A stretch of 64,000 nt of DNA from Lichtheimia corymbifera B2541 (taxonomy: Eukaryota > Mucoromycota > Mucoromycetes > Mucorales > Lichtheimiaceae), in NCBI GenBank assembly GCA_000697475.1, contig JNEU01001101.1, positions 62,001 through 126,000 of the forward strand. The letters run 5' to 3'. The notes under the pieces were generated by a model that worked only from the letters and a program-made list of their open reading frames with translations, was not told the DNA's origin and ran no database searches. Shown here piece by piece: positions 37,620 to 50,143 of this stretch. The position numbers and the translations under genes were made by a program. The first letter of the stretch is position 1; each line of letters opens with the position of its first letter.

Positions 37620-39951
37620 GATTTTGACGATGATCTGCTGTTGCTGCTGCTGACGATGATGATGATGTTGCCTCCTGTAAATGTGCAAGCAAGTTGGAGA
37701 GTAAAAGAGTAGTAGAAGAGAAGGAAAAGGAGAACAAGATGGTTGGGTTGGATGAAAAGATCTTGTTTGCTGTACGCACTTGAAAGGAGGAAAAGTCAGA
37801 ATGAGCGTTGAATATATAATGTACTGCGTGCGGCGTGAAATTGGGTAGAAGAAGGGAAAAAAGAAAAAGGAAGAGGCAAGGGAGAGTATATGGGGGATGG
37901 ATGAATAAGAGAGGAGAGGATAAAGCGCTAGGTCTGTGATCCACCACGACGCTCATCCACCAACCAAGATTACAATCAACAACCTAAACATCTATTATAG
38001 CCGCCCTTTTCCACCTCCTCTATATCCATGTGTGTACCATTCTCCTAATAGCCAATCGATCATTTGATGTTGTCAGCATGTGCTGACAGCAAATTTTATC
38101 AACCTACGCCGCACACAGATCGGTCCAAATGCCGGTTGTTCAGCTGCTACTACTATAAAGCCAACCACATTCCTTATCAGTGCTAGCCTTTTTTTTTCTC
38201 TTCCATGATTCAAGATGGGAATATGCTGGAAACTTTAAGCTAGATTACATCCTCAAATGGTATTGCGTGTGGGTGCATGCTTGTTGCACTTGTCAATTAT
38301 AAGATTGGGCAACTGCAGAAAGTTCAGATCAAAAGGAGAACGAGGAGGCTCGTTGTTAGTTGGTGCATAATACACCTTTTAGCAGAGAATAAAAATCCAA
38401 AAGCAAACAACGATGCTATATATAGTTATGCGTTGCTGGAGAAAGAAAAAGGGATTGACTGCAGAATTGTACATGGAATAACACTCTATTTTTGCCGTAA
38501 GTGACTTTATATGTGTGGTGTTATGCATGAATGGTGGTGGAAAACACAACATTAAGTGCAGCTTAGTGATCCGTGATTGGTATCATTTCATTCGTTTACA
38601 GCGTATGGATATGATCTTAAAGGAGAAAAAGATCGAGGGAGGAGCAGTAAATATAACTGCATGTTCGGTGATGATAGCGATGATGATACATACATACAAA
38701 TGGTGTGTAAAGAATTATCCATAAACGTTACGTAACCATCTCGAATTCGCCTTTGTGGATGGGGCAAAATAGGCCTAATAACTCAATCGTAAATGGGTCT
38801 GCATACTTGACGCATGATGAAAGGGCTTTATTGACATTGGCTATTGCCACACGATCAAGTTATCACTCCATTATCCAACCGATACATGACACTGAGATGT
38901 TGTGTTGCGTTCATAAGACATAAGAAGAAGCCGCCATTCAATTCAATTGGTGGATGTAGTACGTATTAATAAGAGTACGTAGGGGCAAACAGTAGGTCGG
39001 CAGCTTAGTATACGGGAAAGCGCATCAATCGTCGACGGTGGTTGTGGCAACTCCTTGTCTTGCATCTAGTTGTGTGGCCATTCGTGCTATTACAGCATAT
39101 TCGGAACGCTTGTACTGCTTATATTTTGCATGTACCACAAGATGGCGGCAAACTGGTTGTGGCAAAAAAAGAGGGGGAGAGGAGAAGTATCCTGTATCAT
39201 GTATGATGACTGTATGATATGCGTGAAATGTGTGGGCATTGGTGGGGAATAAGGGGTATCGATCGGTACGGATATCTACAATTCGGTTGGGGATCCTGCA
39301 AACTAGCTATGTATTCTTGAAGATGGGGGAGACGCTTGATTTCACTATGGTTGATGATATCAGCATCACGGGGATACTATGAAAAGAGCCAAATCTGTTT
39401 CGATCCAGAAGCCAGCATGTTGGATGTAATAAAGTGCTTGATATTCAAAGAATGGTTGTAAGTAGAGCCCAGGTAATAGGAGGGGTACGTACAATGAAAT
39501 GATTGTTTTCCCCATGAACAAACCACTGGCTATTTTAAGGTAAGAATGATCCCTTCTTGGTATCATCCAGTGACCTATTGTTTAATGACCAAGGAGCGAG
39601 CTTCATCAGCAAATACTTTTTTTTATCATGAGCTTCACAGAGCTGTATATATATTCACGGTTGGCCATCAAGAATCATCCACCAAGGTCCAAGTTGTTGA
39701 TTGTGTGTGATTAGCAGCTTATAGTTGGAAAATGATGTTTTATTCTAGGATATCCACCATGCAATAGTAACAGCTTCTATAGGATCATATATCTATGTCA
39801 TGTGTGCGAGGGGTTGGGAGGGAATAGCACGACCAACACACGTCCATTTAGAATCCAGTGAGGGCTGATGAAAAATACGTGCATTAGCGCGCCGCGTTTC
39901 CTTCTTTCTCTTTACTCACTCTAACAATACAACCTACGTCTCGATCAACCA
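37620..39951. other. Divergent intergenic region, 2.3 kb
   Basis: Between the divergent LIM-RhoGAP and Pob3 genes. The part near 37640-37930 is a CT-rich leader on the minus strand. A perfect small palindrome lies at 38071-38088 and a TATA-like CTATAAAG at about 38152. All frames are short and not convincing. It is unusually large for this gene-dense block. Confidence 0.45.
38071..38088. promoter_or_regulatory. 8+2+8 perfect inverted repeat
   Basis: TGTCAGCA-TG-TGCTGACA is a perfect two-fold symmetric site. Such symmetry is typical of binding sites for dimeric transcription factors. The factor is unknown and the site may be chance, though it lies about 450 bp upstream of the LIM-RhoGAP start. 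Confidence 0.3.
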
Positions 39952-42044
39952 ATGTCTGAACGACGATACGTTGAATTCGAATCGATCCATAGCGGTATCC
40001 AATCTGACGTTGGCCGATTCCGCCTTGCTCCCAACGGCATTGGATGGAAATCCACAGGCAACAAAACCACCGTTATTGCTGCGGACGATGTCAAAAAGGT
40101 CTCCTGGTCTCGAGCTGCTCGTGGTCATCAGGTGCGCATTGTAGTCAAGGACAATACCGTTTACAAGTTTGATGGCTTTCGATCTGAAGTAGGTAGCATT
40201 GAAAAGGTATAGGACCCGGCTGTTGATCTGACCCCAACACGCACGCTTCTGTAGGACTTTGACGATTTGAAGGACGCCATCAAGTTATATTACAAGGTGC
40301 AACTGGAGGCAAAGGAATTGAGCGTACGTGGTTGGAACTGGGGAAACACCAGCTTTCAAGGTAGGATAAGATAGGCGATGGGTGGATGGGATGCTGGATT
40401 ACTGATGCCTATCTATCCATGCCAGGTTCCAATCTTATATTCGATGTATCCAACAAGCCCATGTTTGAATTGCCACTTGCACAGGCCATCGGTACCAACA
40501 AACCCGGCAAGAATGAAGTATCGGTCAACTTTGTCGATCCTGGTCAGCCTGCACCTGAAGGCATCAACCCCAAAGAGGTGGATGAATTGATGGACGTCAC
40601 ATTCTATGTACCTGGTACCGTTGCCAAGGAGTCAGAGAACAAGGACAATGAAAATGAGGAGGAGGATGAGGAAGTCGCTGCTGATATGGTAGGTTCTTTT
40701 TTCTTTTAAATCGTGATCTGGTGGTGATGGTACTCATCCCTGAGCATAGGTGTTTTATGAAACAATCAAATCCAAGCTTGAATTCAGCCAGATGACTACC
40801 GAGAACATTGTTCAATTCCAAGAAGTCCTATGCTTGACCCCTCGGTAAGTGTCTCATTCTTTTCTCTAAAAAGTGACATGATCATAACTCTATCTGTAGT
40901 GGCCGTTACAATATCGACATGTATCAAGATTTCCTTCGTCTTCGCGGCAAGACCTACGATTACAAGATTTTGTATTCCAACATCATCAAGCTGTTTTTGC
41001 TGTTGAAGCCAGATGAGATGCATGTCATGTTTGTGGTGAGTGCGAGTTGTTTGAAAGACATATGAATTATCAACATGCTGATGTGGACATGTTTGGTAGA
41101 TTGGTTTGGATCCTCCTCTTCGACAAGGTCAAACGAAATATCCTTTCCTTGTGTTCCAATTTGTGCGTGATGAAGAAATTGACATTGAATTGAATCTCGA
41201 CGAGTAAGTATCGGTATATAAGAGTGATCGCTTTGGAGTTGATTGTTGACCGGGGATTTACATTATGTAGTGAAGCGATCAATGACAAGTATGAAAACAA
41301 GCTCCAAAAGCGCTATGATGCTCCTACATACGAGGTAGTCAGCACTGTATTCCGTGCCCTTACCAACAGAAAGGTGACAGTGCCAGGCACTTATAGAAGG
41401 TACGTGTGTGGTGTGTGTGTGTGTTTGGTCAACATCAAGGGATAAGATATAAACTTTTTCTTTTTTTTTAGTCACCATGGTGCCAATGCTCTCAAGTGCT
41501 CGATGAAGGCTAATGAAGGTTATCTGTATCCATTGGAAAAGAGCTTCCTCTTTATACCAAAGCCCACCACATTCATCCCACACAGCGAGATTGGTGTTGT
41601 CAGCTTTTCTCGTCTTGGCACTACTTCTGGCGGTAGCTCACGTACATTTGATATCAAATTCCACATGAAGAATGGCACGGATATCCAATTCTCCAGCATC
41701 AATCGAGAAGAATATGCCAATCTGGAGGACTTTTTGAGATCCAAGCGTATCAAGGTCAAGTCCGTGAACAACGAGGAAACCATTGTGAGCTATGCAGAGT
41801 TGGATGAAGATGAAGAAGAAGATGAAGAAGAATACAGCGGTCGCAAGAAACGACGAACGGAAAAGGAGATGGATGTTGATGAAGAAGAAGAAAGCCGTAA
41901 GTATGATTATTTATCAATCTCGTTCTCCTTTATTAACATGATATGTGTTATGTAGCTGATGAGGATTTCGCACCTGATGAGAGTGGTAGTGAAGTTGCCG
42001 AAGAGTTTGATTCCGAAGCAGCCTCCGAGAATGAATCAGAGTAG
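39952..42044 (+). CDS. POB3: FACT complex subunit Pob3 (SSRP1 homologue)
   Basis: Nine exons (39952-40206, 40255-40360, 40426-40688, 40750-40844, 40900-41035, 41100-41203, 41271-41399, 41472-41896, 41956-42044) give 533 residues. The N-terminal dimerisation/PH-like domain includes [13 protein letters not shown] (~22-34) and [10 protein letters not shown] (~104-113); a short acidic insert ([10 protein letters not shown]) precedes the tandem PH middle domain with [28 protein letters not shown], and the protein ends in an acidic tail with a basic GRKKRRT nuclear signal. There is no C-terminal HMG box, as in fungal Pob3 and unlike animal SSRP1. With Spt16 it reorganises nucleosomes during transcription and replication. 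It is followed closely, on the same strand, by the Epl1 gene. Confidence 0.95.
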
Positions 42045-42416
42045 TTAGAGAGGAAATAGTTGTATAGCATTGCTAAGTGTGTGTATATAAATTATCATTC
42101 ATGATCCCCTTTGTGCGTGCGTAATGATGAGAGTGGGAGACAGAGAAAGGGAAAAAATAAAGTCCGCGGTGTGCGTGGGGGAGAGAGTACGATGCAGTTT
42201 ACAGTATCGCCGATACAGGAGCGGCTCTGAAGTGCGCAAAATAACAGCCAAGGGAAAAAAAAGACTCATCTCCAACAAGTCAAAGAGAGCAAGACACAAC
42301 AAACCACCGTGATTGCTTCCTTGGATCCTGGTCCAGAAAAAAGTCTTCTCATCTGCTACGTCCTTGGATCATTGCCCCATCTTGTATTGTCGACTGGTGA
42401 AGCTCTCGTTTTAGTC

Positions 42417-44707
42417 ATGACGAACCAGATGGCGTCCCGCTTCCGAGTGAAAAAACTCTCTCCCAAACACCCACTTCCTGTCTTCAAAGAGAAGCAACTA
42501 CCTGACTTGGATGAAGCCAACCTTCAACGTGCCGTACCTCAAATTGAAACTGGTGTAGAAAAAGATGAAGAGGAGGAGGTAAAGTAGAGAGTGCCATGGT
42601 CTCTTGGTGGTGGTGGTGGTGGTGTGCGTGTGTGTGCTGGTTGCCCATGGGGTGCTATTTACCGCTGTGCCGCTAGTAACGATGCAAGTGTGTGTGTGTG
42701 TGTGGGAAGGAGGATGATTAAGGAGAGATTTGGGGGGTCTTTGTGTACCCATTAACCAACTATTTTCTTACATTTTAGCATGATCTTCAAGCTGCCATCT
42801 CTGCTGCTCGTGCTGCTGTTACAACAGGTCAAGATGTCGCTCGCTATATCCCAACGCCAGATGCTTCTCGCCAGATTGATGACAAGGAATACTCCCGCGT
42901 CTACAATGTTCAATACAAACAACCCAACAGCTTGATCCGATATTCCATGACAGTCGATGAATTGATATCTTGTCGCTATGTGATGGATGAAGAAGATGTA
43001 TCTTTTTTGGAACAGCACAACATGAAAAAGAAGGACCATAAGCTATCCGATGATGCTTTTGAGCATATGATGGACCTCATGGAATCAGGTGTAAGCTCTC
43101 AAATGCCACATCTCAACCTGGTAAGAAAAAAAATGTCTTGGTTCCATTGCATTCATAGCTGACAACATGTCCTTAGGATCCATCACAAACACCCGATTAT
43201 GCAGAGCTACTCAAAATGATTCCAGATCTTGCACGTACATACAACTCAATTGATATTGAACCAGTAGCTGCTCATTGGCGTGCACGACGTGTAGCTGCTG
43301 GAGGCAAACCAATTATACCCGAGCTCATGTTTGAAGATTTCACCAAAGGCGATATTGATCCCTATGTATGCTTTCGACGACGTGAGACAAAGTCTGTTCG
43401 CAAAACACGACGCACAGATCAACAATCATTGGAGAGACTACGCAAGCTGCGCACTGAAATGGAAAAGGCTCGCAATCTTTTGGAGATGGTATTACGACGT
43501 GAAAAGATCCGCAAGGAAGGCTTAGTTCAGGAACATGCCGTCTTTGACAAACGATGTGAGATTCGAGAATATCAACGTCAATTGGGCATTCGAGATGAGG
43601 AAGCCCTTATGCCGGTTCCCAAAAAGAAACGTAAAATACCACCATCTGACACTGGCTCAAGGTAACCTTAATCACCCCCACAACCTCCTTTTGTTATTAT
43701 ATCGATACTTATACATCTTGAATCTAGCACAACTATCAAGATACCACTCAATCGCCGAAAACGAGATGATGCCAACACTGAAAAATCACCCATGCAACTT
43801 GCCATCGAATCGGAGCTTGCTCGTAAAAGAGAAGAGGATGCCGACTATGAAGATGTTACCAATGTAAGTCTTTGGATGAATTATAATGATGAATCTACTC
43901 ACATGGACTTTCAAAAAGTGCTCCTATCAACCATTCCCATTGCCATTACCGCTTCATTTTTTCCAATCGCTTGTACCTGAAGAAAAGACCCAAGCACCGC
44001 GCTTTAGAAAGCGGATTGGTCGCGGTGGCCGTGTTCTTATCGATCGAATTGGCTTCAGGACACCAGATGATGTGGATGATCGTTACCGTTTTGACCCCGA
44101 TGTTGTTTTTTTGGATGAAGAGATTGAGGAAATTGACGAAAATGATGACCGGTAAGGATACGGAGTTCATTTAGAGATACAAGCTGATTATTAATAATGA
44201 GCATCCATTAGCTTTGCGCCATATCATACCACCCTGTCAAATGCTCAACTTGCTATTTTGGACAAAAACGTACCAGCAACCATGCCAGAGGTGCCCAATA
44301 TGCTAAAGAATGATGCGATGGGTCGAGGGATGGTGCCCAACAATGGTAGTGGAATGACGGCTCCTGCTGCTTCTACTCCTACTACTACGCCTACAGTGCC
44401 CATTAAACGACAAAATAGCCGATCAAGGATGACTCCTAGAGAAGCAGCTATAGCTATGACCAATGGTATGATTGCAACACATTTATCAGCAGCGATGAAT
44501 GGCGTCTCTGTTCAAATGACACGCACTGGCAACAACAGCAGTAAGCGCTCTTTCATCCAGCCTCAAAAGTAACAATGATCCTAAGCCTTTTTCTCTTTTG
44601 CAGATACGACTCCCCTGCAACAACCAACACCTCCTCCGCACAAATCATCGGCATCACCATCACCACAACTCACCACCTTACAAACTTATACGGCTCGTAT
44701 ATCCTGA
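42417..44707 (+). CDS. EPL1: Enhancer of polycomb-like protein Epl1 (NuA4 subunit)
   Basis: Seven exons (42417-42578, 42779-43120, 43177-43661, 43728-43863, 43988-44151, 44212-44540, 44604-44707) give 573 residues. The EPcA domain occupies ~1-165 (SRFRVKKLSPKHPLPVF at the start, YMDEEDVSFL-like RYVMDEEDVSFLEQHN in the middle). The diagnostic basic helix follows: YWRARRVA-like HWRARRVAAGGKPIIPELMFED, then YVCFRRRETKSVRKTRRTDQQS. A coiled coil (~270-300) and a Ser/Thr/Pro-rich, low-complexity tail close the protein. Epl1 scaffolds the Esa1-Yng2-Eaf6 acetyltransferase core of NuA4, which acetylates H4 and H2A. Intron 1 (42579-42778) is rich in GGT and GTGTG repeats. The start could also be the second ATG, 12 bp later. 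Confidence 0.93.
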
Positions 44708-44930
44708 ATTCCCCCCTCCAACCCTTCACACACCCTCTATTCCGTATACCTGCATGCAGTTTTACAAAAGAAACCACCCCCTTCATATTTGCATCTGTAT
44801 GATTTCCACCACAAAGCATGTTTATACGTTTCCCACAACACCCCATGTGAATAAAAAGAAAAAACGCTACATAGGCATATAATGGTTGTGGTACATATAA
44901 AATACACAAGAGAATTTTATTGATCATGAT

Positions 44931-46997
44931 CTAGGTCATAAACTTGATGCTGTTGGCAGAAGGAGCGCTAAAGACACTGCCTTGATCGACTGAGCCAGCA
45001 ATCGTAAAGACAAGTGACATGCTTTTCTTTTTGGTATTCTTGAGTTGGATCTTGACGTTGCGTCCCTTTTGTTGCACCTTGCCATTATCCACTGATGTAA
45101 CCTTGATGTTTGGAGGCATGGTCATTTGTACGACAACGGTGCTACCAAATGGCTTGGAATCCTTACGACGGGCATTGACAACAGCCTTGAATGAGTCTTC
45201 ATCCGATTCCTTGACTGACAACTGGGATGTAACACGTGCAGCATTATAAGCCTTGGGAGCAGGACCAGAGATATCAGCGATGGAAGATAGGCTTTGCTTG
45301 TTACTGCAAGTATCCTTGTTACCAGATCCGCTGGTTTGAGTACAGTAAATGGAAGAGCCATCAGTGGTGCTCATGCATGAAAGACCTGCAGCACATTGTT
45401 GAACAACCCATTTGCCATGGTTGCACACAGCAAAACCCGATCCAACGCATTTGTATTGACCATCGTTGGAACACTCGTCACCATCTTGTACACAAGAAGT
45501 GTTGTCCTCTTGTCCAGAATCCTCATTGTCATCATCATCGTCACCATTGTTGTCAGTGTTGCTAGGTGAAGGTGCAGAGGTTGTCGTGGTGGTTGCTGTG
45601 CTGCTTTCAGCACCGCCATCACTAGTGCTGCTGCTGATGGGATCAGGTGTCGAACCAGTGGTTGATGGCTCAACAGTCTTATCATTGCCCGTGTCACTTG
45701 TTGAGTCGTCGTTGCCCTTGTCACCACCCGATGAAGATGACCCATCATGAACAATATCAGCCAAAGCAACAGCAAAGTTAGGAGAAGCATCCTTGTTGTT
45801 GTACGATTGTGAAGCATCTGCAAAAGACAATCAGCCAAAGGGCCTCACACAATGACAATGCAAGTGTAACATACCCCAAACAGTGACACCACCATAGCTC
45901 GAGTACTTTGACAAATCCTTAATGATAGGCTTCAAGTCCTCAATCTTGGCATAGCCGGATCCAGCGGCTGTTGAAGAACCAGGGACACCAAGGAACACCT
46001 TAACATCCTTGTTGGGAGACTTGTTCTTGGCCCAATCATCCCATTGGTCAAAGTTGAAGCTTGATCCAGTCGTCGAGCAATAGTTGTTGTAAAACTGCAC
46101 ATTGACAGCATCCACACCAGCCTCACTAATGACATCACCCAACATGGCATCAGGGAATGGGCACTAAATAAATACATGTATAAGTATGTTTATACAACAT
46201 TTGACATCATCATATATTGAGATTACCTGGGGTGCAGCCGTGATGAAATAATCCTTGGAAGAGTCTTTCTTGAATAAGGTACGAAGCTCTTTGATCATTG
46301 CCTAAATACCGAATGAGTTTCCATTTATGGATTGCTTGGTATCCATGGCAACTGCTACTTACCACGTAACCTGTGGATCCACCACCTTCGATATCCAGAT
46401 CGAAGCCATCTACAATGGAATCACCAAAAGGACGGGTCTTGCTATCACCACCGCCAAAAAGATCCCATAACGTCTTTGCAAACGTCTTTCCTTCATCATC
46501 GCTCTTGAAACCATAAGCACCACTGGCACCACCCAAAGACAAGAGCACCTTTTTGCCCTTCTTTTGGCACGTTTGGATATCTAAATTTCATTATGTCAGT
46601 GGAGGAGTGTCATTGTTTGTGAGGTGTAAACAACTTGCCTTTTCCGACTTGGTCACACTTGAGCAGATTGGTGCCATCAAAAAATGTTCCAGTGCATGCG
46701 TTGGCCAAGTTGAGAGTAGGAAGATCCCCAACATTGTAATTGGTGATAAAACCGGCAATCAATACATCCGAGCTGTCATCGCAGTATTCTGCAAGGCCTT
46801 TTTGAGCACTTTCCGAGTTTGCAGAATTCTATCATAAAGAGAGTATAAGTCATGGCTCAACACCATCACATGGTATGCTCGATACATACTTGTCCCCAGT
46901 AGGTGACAACGCCGCTTGGGAAGGATGCAGCTACAGCTTGGTGAACAAAACCAAAGAGAATGGAACCAGCCACAATAGAACTCTTGCCAAAGATCAT
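44931..46997 (-). CDS. Secreted class III (GH18) chitinase with CBM19-like domain
   Basis: Six exons read leftwards (46997-46890, 46828-46639, 46580-46363, 46301-46227, 46163-45875, 45817-44931) give 588 residues. A signal peptide (~1-24) precedes the GH18 barrel (~28-310). The catalytic DxxDxDxE motif is DGFDLDIE (~157-164), with Glu as acid/base. A Ser/Thr/Asp-rich linker (~315-400) leads to a six-cysteine module (CVQDGDEC...[25 protein letters not shown]...C) that matches the CBM19 chitin-binding pattern of yeast Cts1. A further ~115-residue domain rich in beta-type sequence closes the protein. It hydrolyses chitin in the wall, for example at cell separation or autolysis. The intron at 46581-46638 has a GC donor (AAAG|GCAAGT). 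Confidence 0.92.
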
Positions 46998-47095
46998 CTT
47001 TACGAGAATACGCAAAGGAAGGAATGGAATGGGAGGGAAAAAGAAATGTGATTTGTGTGTTGTAGAATAATGGGATATGCTCAGTAATCGGTCCT

Positions 47096-47105
47096 CTTTT
47101 ATATT
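47096..47105 (-). promoter_or_regulatory. TATA box of the chitinase gene
   Basis: On the minus strand the sequence reads AATATAAAAG about 100 bp upstream of the chitinase start at 46997, followed by a short leader containing many A's. Position and sequence fit a core promoter. Confidence 0.5.
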
Positions 47106-49702
47106 CGAGAGGACAATGATCCTCCCCCGTTGTCATCCGCATATCCTCTATGAGTGCGCGCTGTTTCGTTCAATGATGCGCTCTTTCTCATTCATCACCT
47201 TACTGTATTTCTGTACACCCATCGATGGCTAATGTAATGCAATCAATAATCTCAGGGATATTGAAGCACCCCGCTCGGTATGTGAAATGTGTATGGTGTC
47301 CCAAATCACCTCTTTTTTTTGTTGCCCCAATCCCGGTACACCACAAGTATGTATAAACTTGATCGTCTCGCATGTTGTCTCCGTGTTGATGCCATTGTGA
47401 TACATAAATGTGCCCTCCCCCTTGTTGGTTCATTCATCCATGACCCTTCCTTCACGTTGATAAGGGTGACCGTCATAAAACTTTTTCTGCAATTGCACTG
47501 CAGAGGGCCACAAGTATAGGCTATACTCAGTTTGAAACGAATACCATCATCACTAAGGAGTATAATCGCTGTAGGCTTTGCCGATCATGCATGTAAATGG
47601 CACGCTGGGGAGAAAATGTCTATGAACCTTTAATTGACGTCGTGTGTAACATCAAACTCTATCATGCAGGGTGAATGCAGCTTGTATTGCTGCGATATGA
47701 CATTAGTAAATCATGGTAATTTTACATTTACTACTGCAACAAGAAAACCACATGGTCCTTTTCCATTTTTCATGGATCGCCTGTGATTGATCGTCAAAAA
47801 GAAAAGGTTGCAGCAGCAACTTTAGAATAATGGCGCCTCACAATGAAGCTCTTTCAGATAGATACATGTGGTCGGAGAAAACGTGCGTAATATACAGAGG
47901 TTGGTAGGACAACAGGGTTCTCTGTTTTCCCGTCTCCGCCTTACAAGATCGTGTCGCACTAACCCAAAGCATGTCATCTCCCTCAATAGGTTTAAACCTA
48001 TGGAAAGCATGTCGTTACCCCACAAACCACTTTTACATCCTATATAGGTTCTCACGCACAGTGACAGTCATACCATCAGAGTTTCTTATATACCGGTGCT
48101 TTTGCTTGTATGTCTTGTTCACAGCTTAGTAAAGTCATTTTGAAATTAAATGGCCAAGAAATTGAGGTTTGCCACAGGGTCGTCAGCCCTGTACAGCATC
48201 TTCGTTTACCATAATGCATTGCTGTGTTATACCGTTCGTTGCGTAACATGAACTATGGATGCAACCTTGTATATAGGTAACCCCCAAGGATAGCAGAGTA
48301 ATGATTAGATCACTCAGGGATTATTCCCATTCCAGAGTACACGTGGTGTTACCATGGCTCAAAGCGTCCCAATCTGAACAATATGACAGGAATAACACAT
48401 TTGTGTTACATTGGACAATATTGATACCAGAGTTTCGAAGTCTTTTGTATCGTACCCATGGTCTCATTTTTTGATGTGGAAGCAGCACGTTGTATCACAT
48501 ATAATGACATGGAATCTCATTCACTTTCCCATGTACTATGAACATAATCTAGAACGATGCTATATAGCCATAATTTGTACCCATCCATTCGCAACAATGG
48601 CTCACACAACAAAGAGCGAAAACAGTAAATCTTCATGTTGTTAGCGATTGCACCGCCTAAACTTTCGATTAGTATGCCTGTCTATGTACATGCGTATGAA
48701 CGCCATATTTGAGGCCAAACCTGCACAATCTCAAAGTTACCTTCCACAATTCTACGCCAACAATCATCATCTGGATACCGGGATAGCACAATGATACCGT
48801 GAATAGAAAGAAAGAAACATGTATAGGAGCGTTGGAATCGTCAATTGCACCTATATGTCCATCAGCGTTGCCGGTCACCTTTCTGGATACATGTTGTTAT
48901 GGAATACCATATCAAGAATCAGGAAGAAACCTGCTGATCATGCCATGCTGGCAACTCGTATTGAATGCAGTATTAGTAGACTAAAATAGCAGGTCACGGG
49001 GTTCCTTGAAGTTGTCTTTGATCGCTTTTACGCAACCATCTCAAAAACTGCACCGGTATGGAATGCGACTTTGATGTTCAACAAGCTGGGTCTTGGTAGC
49101 ATCGTCATGCAAACAACACATCAGGCACAAATATGCATGCACATATTTATGACTGGTGTTTGCTGGCGGAATGTGCCATATGCACTAAAACTTCGATCGA
49201 ACAATGTACGTTGAGAGGAGTATGGAACCTGCTGTATTCTACAACAATATGAATCATGCCCTTTCGACCAATCAGAGCCATACCATCACGGATGCAAACA
49301 TGCATCATACGATTTCTCGCAGTAAGGAGAGACCTCCTTACATCAAGAACGTTACTAACATTGCATAACCCACACTTTTATCAAGGCTACCACACTAGCA
49401 TTGCTTTGTTATTACTGTCTTTTTTGTGATTGCTCCTTGGTAACCAGCAATGCTGTAGGAAGGGAAAGACAAATGGAATGATATGAACGCATATTTGGGC
49501 GGTTGCACATATCCGTACAATGTTTGATCAACCTCTTGCATGATTTACGCCACGTCTTCCATGGAAAAGCAACATGAGCGATTTCTTCCACCAACTCCCC
49601 CTTACCGCTGACATGATGCCCCTGAAAAGAGTCACTGATAAAAAGGTGCTGCAACAGCAGTGATGCTCTTCATTCCAGACAACGTTTCTTCTCAATCCAA
49701 CC
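47106..49702. other. Gene-poor region, 2.6 kb
   Basis: I find no supported gene, RNA gene or repeat family here. Frames are short and lack splice-consistent extensions. The region begins the second repeat-rich, gene-poor part of the window. Confidence 0.5.
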
Positions 49703-50046
49703 ATGAAATTGCCCGTTGCTATTATCTGCGCAATCGTTTGTGCTGCCAGTGTTACTGTGCAAGGAGCCCAGGACCGATGCAGTGGAAAAAGCGAGCAAGA
49801 TTGCATAAAGGACCCTGGTTGCCAGGAAACCTATGGGAACCCACGAAGGGCGAATGGTGATGACTTCCACACGAGCAATGCACCTCTTAAATGTATGTTG
49901 GGGTTTGGGATCGATTTATGCCAGTGTACTCATAATCGATAACAGGGGATTATACCGGTTGCTACGAACCCAAGCCTATGACCTTCCCTGAACCGATGGA
50001 TTTTTTTGGACTGGACGATCCTTCTAAACAGGGAGGACAACAGTAA
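49703..50046 (+). CDS. Small secreted cysteine-containing protein, 96 aa
   Basis: Two exons (49703-49892, 49946-50046) join cleanly: intron GTATGT...CAG of 53 nt, splitting a Trp codon. The protein starts with a textbook signal peptide (MKLPVAIICAIVCAASVTVQG, cleavage probably after ~residue 21). The ~75-residue mature part has four cysteines (spacing C-x7-C-x5-C, then one in YTGCYEP), a charged middle and a Pro/Gln-rich tail. No family is recognised. Its small size, secretion and position in a gene-poor region close to a repeat element are the usual marks of a secreted effector or antimicrobial-type peptide, but that role is inference only. Confidence 0.7.
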
Positions 50047-50071
50047 TAAAAAAAGTCGATATACATAGAGG

Positions 50072-50143
50072 TATACCGGTTGCTACGATCAAGACGCGGA
50101 CGATTTTAAAGTCGATATCAATAATGGAAATGCAGCCAAATAA
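50072..50143 (+). pseudogene. Duplicated terminal exon of the secreted protein
   Basis: TATACCGGTTGCTACGA at 49951-49967, inside the last exon of the secreted protein, is repeated exactly at 50072-50088. The second copy continues open for 24 codons (Asp-rich, containing the same YTGCY) to its own TAA at 50141-50143. An 'aaagtcgatat' tail block is also repeated. No acceptor in the right phase joins this copy to the first exon, so it looks like a diverged relic rather than an alternative last exon. Confidence 0.6.

Noticed and set aside
45371..45838. Open frame of 155 codons on the minus strand in another frame of the chitinase
   Set aside because: It is a shadow of the repetitive Ser/Thr/Asp linker of the chitinase coding exon.
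50072..50143. Alternative last exon for the secreted protein
   Set aside because: The available AG acceptors give one or three bases before the conserved codon, not the two needed by the phase of exon 1.
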